DNA from: UBA7803 sp041395905
GTDB lineage: Bacteria > Pseudomonadota > Gammaproteobacteria > Pseudomonadales > Azotimanducaceae
Direction of reading: 5' to 3'
Assembly (NCBI GenBank): GCA_041395905.1
Contig: JAWKZP010000010.1
Location: forward strand, 1-64,000
Length of the DNA: 64,000 nt
Under the pieces are notes generated by a model. The model had not been told where the DNA came from, did no database searches, and worked only from the letters and a program-made list of their open reading frames with translations. Below, piece by piece: positions 26,451 through 33,989 of this stretch. The translations under genes were made by a program, and so were the position numbers. The stretch's first letter is position 1, and each line of letters opens with the position of its first letter.

Positions 26451-26796
26451 TACTATCGAATGCTCCGTGCAAGCGGCTGTCAAACGTACGGGATTCCTGT
26501 CTGCTTAGAGTGGAAGCAGGTTCCAGGCCAATATTCAACCTATTGAATATAAAAGCTATTTTCCGGATTCTGGACCGGAGTTGTTCATTTTTCCGACACA
26601 ATGGGAGCGCTCCGCTCAGAGCTGTAAGATTCTCCGACACTGCGTTGCCCGGGCGCGCGGTGGCAATGCCGCAAACGCAGCGGTTATCCTTTGCACCCGC
26701 ACCATCGGCCAGATCGTCCAGGCGCGCTCTGCCCATCGGTCGTTGACTGAGGTCGTTGACTGAAATGTCCCGTTCTTCTGCGGAGCCCCATCGAGC
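26451..26796. other. Divergent intergenic region of PEP-CTERM and PRPP-synthetase-like genes
   Basis: No gene is supported in 346 bases. It holds the leftward sigma-54-like promoter (26514-26530) and, from 26543 to 26575, TTGAATATAAAAGC.ATTTTCCGG.TTCTGG, which resembles the stretch at 19065-19095 in sequence and strand. The right-hand promoter was not identified. Confidence 0.5.
26514..26530 (-). promoter_or_regulatory. Sigma-54-like promoter of the PEP-CTERM gene
   Basis: Read on the minus strand, TTGGCCTGGAACCTGCTT has GG and GC separated by exactly 10 bases. Predicted transcription starts near 26505, giving a leader of about 55 bases to ATG 26450. Sigma-54 control (with PrsK/PrsR) is an established theme of PEP-CTERM genes. 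Confidence 0.55.
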
Positions 26797-28026
26797 ATGA
26801 GCACTGCGCCCGTCTCACCAGCCGACGTCATCGTCGTCGGCAACACCTCGGATGACCCGTTTGCCATCGATGTTGCGTTTGCGATGGGTCAGGCGGTAGA
26901 CATCGCCGACCTGATCAGCATGAAGACGTTTGCGAACTCCGAGTTCTGCCCGCGCTTCATCTCCGATGAGCAGGATTTTCGCAACATCGGCAACAAGCTG
27001 GCGGGCAAGACCATCGTCATCGTCAGCACGTCGAACCGGTTTCTCAGCCGCCAGAACCTGGCCATGCGCAACATGCTCATTGCCCGGGCCGCGAAGGAGA
27101 ACGGCGCCACCGAGGTGATTCTCGTCGAGCCGGACCTGTTCTACAGCGCTCAGGACCGCGGCCCGCGCCGCGATCTGGGGTTCACCCCGTTCGAGCGCGA
27201 CGAAAAGGATCTGAAGAAGTTCGACGGCCAGCCGTTCACCGTCAGGCTCTACGCGCAGATGCTGCGCCTGGCGGGCGTGGATCGTGTGGTCACCGTGCAC
27301 AACCATTCCTACGCGGTGCAGGCCACGTTCGGCGACATATTCGAAGGGCGTTACCACCCGCTGCTGCCGCACGAGATCTACGTCGACTATCTGCTCAACT
27401 CCAACATCGTCCGTTGCGCGCCCGACGGAGAGGGTCTCGCGCTGTGCGCTCCGGATCAGGGCGCGCGCGAGTTCGTGCTCACCATGCACGAGAAGCTGGG
27501 GTTGCCCAAGGCCAAGTGCATACTGCTGGACAAGGAACGCTCCGGCGAGCGGCAGGTGGACATCACGCTCTACGAAGGCAGCCCGGCGAGCTTCGAGGAC
27601 GTTGCCGGACATGACATCGTGCTGTTCGATGACATGGTGCGCACCGGTTCCACGCTGGTTAAGACCTGCCAGTTCCTGAAGCGGGTCAATCCGGGTCGGC
27701 TGGTGTTTGCGGTCACCCACTTCTATGCCAGCGAGGAAGGCCGTCAGAAGATGGCGGACAGCACGCTGGACGAAATTCTGGCGCTCAACACGCTGCCAAC
27801 CGTGCTCAACCGGGACGAGCAGGGTCGCCTGCGGCGCAAGCTGGTTGTCCTCAAGATCGAAAACTGGCTGGCGCGCAATCTGCGCGAGATCATCGGGCTG
27901 CCCGAACGGCCCGACGTCAGCCTCTACCAGATCGACATGTCGTCGAAGAATCCCCGTTTCACGCGCAAGATCTGGTCCAACGACCAGCTGCAGGGATTGC
28001 GCAGCGAGCGCGAAAAGCGCGCCTGA
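26797..28026 (+). CDS. Ribose-phosphate pyrophosphokinase-like protein
   Basis: The 409-residue protein resembles PRPP synthetase at both ends: a tandem of type I phosphoribosyltransferase folds with the PRPP-loop HDIVLFDDMVRTGSTLVKT near residue 270. It is longer than the usual ~315-residue enzymes and has changes in the first half, for example VIVVGNTSDDPFAID and NEFCPRF in place of the canonical N terminus and catalytic flexible loop. It may make PRPP or a related pyrophosphoryl compound, or be a regulatory relative. It is monocistronic here. Confidence 0.78.
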   Translation: MSTAPVSPADVIVVGNTSDDPFAIDVAFAMGQAVDIADLISMKTFANSEFCPRFISDEQDFRNIGNKLAGKTIVIVSTSNRFLSRQNLAMRNMLIARAAKENGATEVILVEPDLFYSAQDRGPRRDLGFTPFERDEKDLKKFDGQPFTVRLYAQMLRLAGVDRVVTVHNHSYAVQATFGDIFEGRYHPLLPHEIYVDYLLNSNIVRCAPDGEGLALCAPDQGAREFVLTMHEKLGLPKAKCILLDKERSGERQVDITLYEGSPASFEDVAGHDIVLFDDMVRTGSTLVKTCQFLKRVNPGRLVFAVTHFYASEEGRQKMADSTLDEILALNTLPTVLNRDEQGRLRRKLVVLKIENWLARNLREIIGLPERPDVSLYQIDMSSKNPRFTRKIWSNDQLQGLRSEREKRA

Positions 28027-28077
28027 GCAGAGCACCCCGGCGTTGCGGAACCGCGCTGGATGCGACGGTCCGCTGAG

Positions 28078-29550
28078 TTACTTGAGCAGCGACCCCAGGA
28101 GCCCCCGTACGAGGCGCGAGCCGAGGCTGCTGCCGATGGACCTGGCTGCGCTTTTCAACATGGCCTCACCGACGCTCTGTCGTGAGCTTCCGGAACTTTT
28201 TGGTCGAGCCTTTTCGGCGCGCGCAGCCGCTGCAGCCGCCTGCTCTTCTGCCTCGCGCTTGGCGGTCTGGGTGGCGCGATCCCTGAGCAGTTCGTAGGCC
28301 GATTCCCGGTCCAGATCCGCGTCGTAGCGCCCGGCCATGGGGGAACGGGACATCAGCGTTTGCCGCTCCTCCGCGCTGATGGGCCCGATCCGCGATTCCG
28401 GCGGTCGGATCAGCGTCTGCTTCACGAACCCCGGAGCGCCATCCGGCTGCAGGCTCGACACCAACGCTTCGCCCACGCGCAGTTGGGTGACCAGCTCCGC
28501 AACGTTGGTGGTGCCGTCGCTGCGGAACCCCTGCGCGATGGCGCGAATGGTCTTCTGGTCATTGGGCGTAAATGCGCGCAGCGCGTGCAGGACTTTGAGC
28601 CCCAGCTGGCCGAGCACGGAATCCGGGATGTCCAGCGGGTTCTGGGTGACGAAGAACACGCCCACCCCTTTGGAGCGGATCAGCCGCACCACCTGCTCTA
28701 TCTTGTCCTGCAGGGACTTGGGCATGCCCTCGAACATGAGGTGCGCCTCGTCGAAGAACAGCACCAGCTTCGGTGTCGCCAGGTCGCCGGCTTCCGGCAG
28801 CTCCTCGAACAGCTCGCTCAGCAGCCACATCAGAAACGCGGCATACAGCCTCGGCGACTGCTGCAGCAGACGGTCGGCGGACAGCAGGCTGATGACCCCG
28901 TTGCCGCCGAAGTCGGTGCGCATCAGATCGGCGATCTGCAGCGCGGGCTCGCCGAAGAACTCGTCCGCGCCCTGCTGCTCCAGCATCAGCAGGCGCCGCT
29001 GAATGGCGCCCACGGAAGCGGCGGAAATGTTGCCGTAGGTGGATCTCAGGGCGCCGGCGTTGTCCGCCATCCAGCTGAGCATGGCGCGCAGATCCTTCAG
29101 ATCGAGCAGCAGCAGGCCCTCGTCGTCGGCGACCGCGAAGGTCGCGTAGAGCACGCCGGTCTGGGTCTCGTTCAGCTCCAGCAGGTTCGACAGGATCAGC
29201 GGGCCCATTTCGGAGATGGTGGTGCGTACCGGATGGCCTTCGGCACTGAAGATGTCCCAGCAGACGGTGGGGTAGCCGCGCTGCTGGTAGCCGGTGAGCG
29301 GCATCGCGGCGAGGCGCCGGTCAATTTCCTTGTGCGGTTTCCCGGGCTGGGAAATGCCGCTGAGATCTCCTTTCACATCGGCGGCGAACACCGGGGTCCC
29401 CAGGCGCGAGAAACCTTCTGCCAGCACCTGCAGCGTGACGGTCTTGCCGGTGCCGGTGGCGCCGGCGATGAGGCCGTGCCGGTTGGCCATATTCCCGAGC
29501 AGCTCGACGAGGTTGCCGTCGTTGCCGCCAATCACGACGTTCTGGGTCAT
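28078..29550 (-). CDS. HerA-like (DUF853) ATPase
   Basis: The 490-residue protein matches the YjgR/DUF853 family. It has NRHGLIAGATGTGKTVTLQ (Walker A near residue 30), ADVKGDLSG, a Walker B LVLFFDEAHLMF (about 230) and the arginine-finger region LIRSKGVGVFFVTQNP. The C-terminal 70 residues are Ala/Glu/Arg-rich with a small-residue tail. These proteins are hexameric FtsK/HerA-type ATPases of unclear function. ATG 29550 is used because it is where similarity begins. Confidence 0.87.
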   Translation of the reverse strand: MTQNVVIGGNDGNLVELLGNMANRHGLIAGATGTGKTVTLQVLAEGFSRLGTPVFAADVKGDLSGISQPGKPHKEIDRRLAAMPLTGYQQRGYPTVCWDIFSAEGHPVRTTISEMGPLILSNLLELNETQTGVLYATFAVADDEGLLLLDLKDLRAMLSWMADNAGALRSTYGNISAASVGAIQRRLLMLEQQGADEFFGEPALQIADLMRTDFGGNGVISLLSADRLLQQSPRLYAAFLMWLLSELFEELPEAGDLATPKLVLFFDEAHLMFEGMPKSLQDKIEQVVRLIRSKGVGVFFVTQNPLDIPDSVLGQLGLKVLHALRAFTPNDQKTIRAIAQGFRSDGTTNVAELVTQLRVGEALVSSLQPDGAPGFVKQTLIRPPESRIGPISAEERQTLMSRSPMAGRYDADLDRESAYELLRDRATQTAKREAEEQAAAAAARAEKARPKSSGSSRQSVGEAMLKSAARSIGSSLGSRLVRGLLGSLLK

Positions 29551-29898
29551 CAGGTTGTCCTGTGGCTGTGCATGGAAATCGGACCACGTGATCCGGCTGT
29601 TCCGAGTGGTATGCAGGCGACGTGCGTCCCGCGACACCGGTGTCGGAGCATAACGTCGGGGCCCTGGCGAGTCGAAGGGCCAACCCCTGAGCCGTCATTA
29701 TCGTTGCGGATCCGTTTGCTTCGTATGCGAAACGTATGTCAGGGCGACGGTGCGCTGAGATGCGCGAAATTCATTGATTATTCGCTGAGAGATACCCTTG
29801 TTCAGTGGCGCGGCTTACAGGTCTGCTGTGTGGTATTGTTACGACACTAACAAATATAGGGCCCATCGGTCCCCGTCCGCTCAGGAAGTCGCCTTTCC
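29551..29898. other. Divergent intergenic region of HerA-like and BCCT genes
   Basis: I see no gene in 348 bases. It contains a weak dyad CGTTT-N11-AAACG near 29710-29735 and AT-rich DNA near 29830-29860 (TTGTTA and TATAGG, spacing only 13), which do not make a good sigma-70 promoter. Nothing else is claimed. Confidence 0.4.
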
Positions 29899-31482
29899 AT
29901 GCAGGAAACGAATCTCACCCTCGACGCTTCCAACGACCGCCCGATCGAATCGCTCTCCGACTACGAGATAGGGCAGGACAACATTCAGCGGTTCGGGCTG
30001 GACGTTCACAATCCGGTGTTCGCCATCGCCGCCATCATCGTCGTCTCGTTCGTCGTGTTCACATTGAGCTTTCCCGCGCAGGCGGCGGCAGAGTTTGGCG
30101 CATTGCGGCCATGGCTCACCACGCGCTTCGACTGGGTGTTCATGGGTTCCGCCAATGTTTTCGTCCTGATCTGCCTGGGAATCATCGTGTCGCCCTGGGG
30201 GAACATTCGCCTTGGCGGTCCGGGCGCGGTTCCCGACTTCTCCCGGCTGAGCTGGTTCTCGATGCTGTTTGCCGCTGGGATGGGCATCGGCGTGATGTTC
30301 TATGGCGTGCTGGAGCCGCTCAACCACTACCTGGCGCCGCCGTTCGATGCCGAGGCGGCAGCCCCGGCGCAGCGACGTGCCCTGGCGATGGCGGGAACGA
30401 TTCTGCACTGGGCGCTGCACCCCTGGGCGATCTACGCCATCGTTGGCCTCGCGCTGGCGTTTTTCAGCTTCAACAAGGGGCTGCCGCTGTCGATCCGCGC
30501 CGCGTTCTATCCGCTGCTCGGTGAGCGCGTTTGGGGCTGGAGCGGCCACCTGATCGATGTGCTGGCGGTGTTCGCGACGCTGTTCGGGCTTGCCGCGTCG
30601 CTGGGATTCGGCGCGCAGCAGTCGTCGGCGGGGCTGGCCTACCTGTTCGGGCTGCCGGACGACCATCTGACGCAGCTCCTGGTGATCGGAGGGATCACCC
30701 TGGTGGCGCTGGTTTCCGTTCTGCGTGGCATCGACGGCGGGGTCAAGCTGCTGAGCGAGGTGAACATCGCTGCAGCAGCCGCGCTGTTTCTGTTCGTGCT
30801 GTTCTCGGGGCCGACGGTGCAGATCCTGGAGCGTATCGGCCTGAACACCGTGGTGTATCTCGAGTATCTGCCCGCGCTCAGCAACTGGGTCGGACGCGAC
30901 GATGGCTATTTCATGCATGACTGGACGACCTTCTACTGGTCCTGGTGGATCGCCTGGTCACCCTTTGTCGGCATGTTCATTGCCCGCGTGTCGCGCGGGC
31001 GCACAGTGCGTGAGTTTCTCGTCTGCTCCCTGCTGATTCCGTCGTTCGTCTGCATCGCCTGGATGACCGTGTTCGGCGGATCGGCCATCGATCAGTACGT
31101 CAACGTCGGCTACGGTGGAGTCGCGGACACGATTCGCCACTGGGCCCCCGAGCTGGCCATGTTCAGATTTCTCGAGGAGCTGCCCTTTGCCGGCGTGACG
31201 TCGGCGCTGGCGATCGCGCTGGTGATGGTGTTCTTCATCACCTCCATGGATTCAGGATCGCTGGTAATCGACACGATCACGGCAGGAGGCAAGCTGGATA
31301 CGCCTCTGGTGCAGCGGATTTTCTGGTGCGCGTTTGCCGGGCTGGTCGCGGCAGCGCTGATGCTCGGCGGCGGGCTCGGATCGCTGCAGGCGCTGACGCT
31401 GGCAACGGGTTTTCCATTCTGCCTGGTCCTGCTGCTGATGAGCTTCAGCACGCTCAAGGGTCTCTGGCAGACGAGCCGCTGA
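29899..31482 (+). CDS. BCCT family transporter (betaine/choline/carnitine type)
   Basis: The 527-residue protein has 12 hydrophobic helices. The signatures GMGIGVMFYGVLEP (about residue 130) and WSWWIAWSPFVGMFIARVSRGRTVREF (helix 8 Trp box) are those of BCCT symporters such as BetP, BetT and CaiT, which use Na+ or H+ to take up quaternary ammonium compounds or related zwitterions. The N terminus is short and charged, and the C terminus is short, so osmotic sensing as in BetP is less likely. It is followed 20 bases later by a UspA gene. Confidence 0.9.
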   Translation: MQETNLTLDASNDRPIESLSDYEIGQDNIQRFGLDVHNPVFAIAAIIVVSFVVFTLSFPAQAAAEFGALRPWLTTRFDWVFMGSANVFVLICLGIIVSPWGNIRLGGPGAVPDFSRLSWFSMLFAAGMGIGVMFYGVLEPLNHYLAPPFDAEAAAPAQRRALAMAGTILHWALHPWAIYAIVGLALAFFSFNKGLPLSIRAAFYPLLGERVWGWSGHLIDVLAVFATLFGLAASLGFGAQQSSAGLAYLFGLPDDHLTQLLVIGGITLVALVSVLRGIDGGVKLLSEVNIAAAAALFLFVLFSGPTVQILERIGLNTVVYLEYLPALSNWVGRDDGYFMHDWTTFYWSWWIAWSPFVGMFIARVSRGRTVREFLVCSLLIPSFVCIAWMTVFGGSAIDQYVNVGYGGVADTIRHWAPELAMFRFLEELPFAGVTSALAIALVMVFFITSMDSGSLVIDTITAGGKLDTPLVQRIFWCAFAGLVAAALMLGGGLGSLQALTLATGFPFCLVLLLMSFSTLKGLWQTSR

Positions 31483-31501
31483 GCGATCGGGAGGGTGTAG
31501 T

Positions 31502-31945
31502 TTGATCGATAAGATCCTGGTGGCGGTGGATGGTTCCGAGCATTCTCAGAAGGCGCTGGAGTTCGCCAGCCAGCTGGCAGCCAAGTTCCAAGGTCGGTTG
31601 CACATAGTGCACGTACCGCAGGGCCCCGTTTCAGACCGGGTGATGTTTCTCGGTGGCGCATCGGTAACGCTTCACGCCACGCCGTCCGAACTGGAGGACG
31701 CGGGGCGAAGCCTTCTGGAGGCTTCCCGCCGCATAGCCGAGCAGGCTGGTGTTGCGCACGTCGAGACTCGGGTTCTGGGTGGCGACCCGGCGGACGCGAT
31801 CATTGCCGATGCGCGGGACATCAGTGCCGATGTGATCGTGCTGGGGAGTCGTGGCCTGGGCGATCTCGGGGGGCTCCTGCTGGGGAGCGTATCCCACCAG
31901 GTCAATCATCGCGCTCCCTGCACCTGCATCACCGTGCGCGCCTGA
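31502..31945 (+). CDS. Universal stress protein (UspA family)
   Basis: The 147-residue protein starts LIDKILVAVDGSEHSQKALEFA from a TTG codon, with GGGAGGG 7 bases before. The ATP-binding G-x2-G-x9-G(S/T) signature appears as GSRGLGDLGGLLLGS near residue 120. USPs in a pair with a transporter often couple its activity to nucleotide state; this is inference. Its end overlaps the sulfotransferase's end on the other strand by 17 bases. Confidence 0.9.
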   Translation: MIDKILVAVDGSEHSQKALEFASQLAAKFQGRLHIVHVPQGPVSDRVMFLGGASVTLHATPSELEDAGRSLLEASRRIAEQAGVAHVETRVLGGDPADAIIADARDISADVIVLGSRGLGDLGGLLLGSVSHQVNHRAPCTCITVRA

Positions 31946-33989
31946 ACTCCGAGGCGGCGAGGGCCTCGCCAGGGATCGGATATCTCTCGAGTACGGATCC
32001 CAATGCCCGCTTCAGCGGATCAAGGTGTGCCTCGTAGTGACGCCACTGCTCGACGCCGCTCTGAAAGATCGGCTGGCGGACCTGCTCCGAGCTGGGGGTT
32101 CTGATCGAGCGCTCGGTTTCGTGAAAAAGCAGGCAGGCGGCTTCGAACGGCAGGTCGCAGTGGTCGAGAATGCGACGCACCTGGGTTTCGAGATCAGAGA
32201 CCACGTCCTCGTGCTGCACGCGCAGCACCTTGCCCGGTAGCACTGCGTCCCAGTGATCCATCAGCTCGACGTAGTCCCGGTAGTATCGGCCCACCGCATC
32301 GAGTCCGTACGTGTACTCCTGGCCTGAGGCGAACAGCTGCTTGAAATTGCTGAAACAGCAGGCCATGGGGTGCCGGCGCGCATCGATGATCCGGGCGTTG
32401 GGCAGGATCAGCTGGATGAGGCCGATATGAACGAAGTTATTCGGCAGCTTGTCGACGAACAGGGGCGCGCCGTGCCGATGGATGCGGGTTTCCTCGAGGT
32501 ATTGTGCGCCCAGCGCTTTCAGGTCGGCCGGGTCGAGCTCGCCCACGATCGAGGGATAACGGGCCGGTTCGTCGACTCGACGGCGCCCCTCGAGCTTCTG
32601 CGCGATGGCGGTGATGTTCTGCAGCTCCATGGTGCCGTCCACCATCGAATGCGACGCCAGAATCTGCTCCAGAAGCGTTGAGCCAGCCCGCGGCAGCCCG
32701 ACGATGAAGATCGGATCCGGGGCCTCGCAGCCTGCACCCGCGCGCTTCTCGAACAGCGCGCGGGTGAAGGTTGCCCGGTGCTGCGCGAAACGCTCGCTGG
32801 TACGATCCGCGGAGTAGTTCAGCTGTTCCTGCCGGAACCGGTTGCCCCGCTCGTAGTACGTGAAACTTTCCTCGTATCCCTTCTGATCCTCATAGTGCTT
32901 TCCGAGTGCGAAACACAGATGGATCCGGTCGTCGAGGGCGGTAGTACTGGCAGCCTCCTGCGCACTCATCGCGTCCACCTCATCCGGCGTGAAGCGATAG
33001 GTTTTGAGGTTCGCCAGGCTCCAGTACGCATCGCCGAAGTCCGCGCGTGCCTGGTAGGCGTGACGATAAGCACGTATCGCGTCCTGGACACGGCCCACGG
33101 TTTTGAGGGCGTGTCCGTAGCTCAGCTGCAGCGTTGCAGCTCCCGGCGAACGCCGGGTGAGATCCGCATAGGCCGGAAGGGCACGGTCGTAGTAGCCGAG
33201 TGCTGCACACTGATTCGCGTAGGCCGTTTCCACGGCGAAATCTTCCGGGTGTGTCTTGCGCAGCAGTTCGGCCTGCCGCAGCGATTCCTGCAGCTTCTGG
33301 CGTCGGTACAGCACGTTCACGTAGTCGAGCCGTGCGGCCCGGTGCGAGGGCGCGAACTCGACAGCGCTTTCCAGGATGAACTCGGCATCGTCGAGAATCC
33401 CGTTGCGCACGCCCAGCGCCGCCAGCAGGCGCATTCCTTCAACATCCTGCGGATGTACCTGCAGGTACTGCCGGCACAGCTGCTCGGCCTTGTACAGCCG
33501 ACCCTCGTGAAGCATGTTGGCCACGCTGAGCAGCTCCCGTGGCAGGCTTTCGAGGTACGTGCGTTGGGTCTGCGCCTCCTGCTGCAGTCGCGCATTACCA
33601 TTGCGGCCGGCTAGCCCCTCGAGTGCGCGCCAGCTTGCGTGCAGCGCCGGGTTCAGCGCGACTGCCTGGCGGTATGCCTGCTCTGCTGCGCCGGGACGGT
33701 TTAGCGCCAGCAGCACGTGACCCCGTTCCTGGTGCGCACGTCCATGCTGCGCGTCGATTGCCAGCAGCGCCTCGATACTGTTCAGCGCGCCGTCCAGCTG
33801 GCCGGTGTAGCGCTGACAGGCCGCCCGCAGGTACAGGGCCTGCGCGAACGGCGTGCCGGCGGCGGCGCTCGCGTCGCCGGCGGCCAGCAAGGTGTCGAGT
33901 TCGGCGATGGCCGCGGGGAACCGCCCCGCAGCCATCAGCGTGCGTGCTCGTTCGAGCGCCGGGCGCTCGGCCTCAGCGGTCGAAGTCAT
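31929..33989 (-). CDS. TPR-repeat sulfotransferase
   Basis: The 686-residue protein has tetratricopeptide repeats over about residues 1-370 (for example GALNSIEALLAIDAQHGRAHQERG and AYRQAVALNPALHASWRAL) and a C-terminal PAPS-dependent sulfotransferase domain. Its 5'-phosphosulfate loop is FIVGLPRAGSTLLEQILASH (about 425) and the 3'-phosphate region is ARRHPMACCFSNFKQ. It would transfer sulfate from PAPS to an unknown acceptor in the cytosol. It overlaps the TonB receptor's stop by 17 bases, so they form a unit. Confidence 0.88.
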   Translation of the reverse strand: MTSTAEAERPALERARTLMAAGRFPAAIAELDTLLAAGDASAAAGTPFAQALYLRAACQRYTGQLDGALNSIEALLAIDAQHGRAHQERGHVLLALNRPGAAEQAYRQAVALNPALHASWRALEGLAGRNGNARLQQEAQTQRTYLESLPRELLSVANMLHEGRLYKAEQLCRQYLQVHPQDVEGMRLLAALGVRNGILDDAEFILESAVEFAPSHRAARLDYVNVLYRRQKLQESLRQAELLRKTHPEDFAVETAYANQCAALGYYDRALPAYADLTRRSPGAATLQLSYGHALKTVGRVQDAIRAYRHAYQARADFGDAYWSLANLKTYRFTPDEVDAMSAQEAASTTALDDRIHLCFALGKHYEDQKGYEESFTYYERGNRFRQEQLNYSADRTSERFAQHRATFTRALFEKRAGAGCEAPDPIFIVGLPRAGSTLLEQILASHSMVDGTMELQNITAIAQKLEGRRRVDEPARYPSIVGELDPADLKALGAQYLEETRIHRHGAPLFVDKLPNNFVHIGLIQLILPNARIIDARRHPMACCFSNFKQLFASGQEYTYGLDAVGRYYRDYVELMDHWDAVLPGKVLRVQHEDVVSDLETQVRRILDHCDLPFEAACLLFHETERSIRTPSSEQVRQPIFQSGVEQWRHYEAHLDPLKRALGSVLERYPIPGEALAASEFRRAR

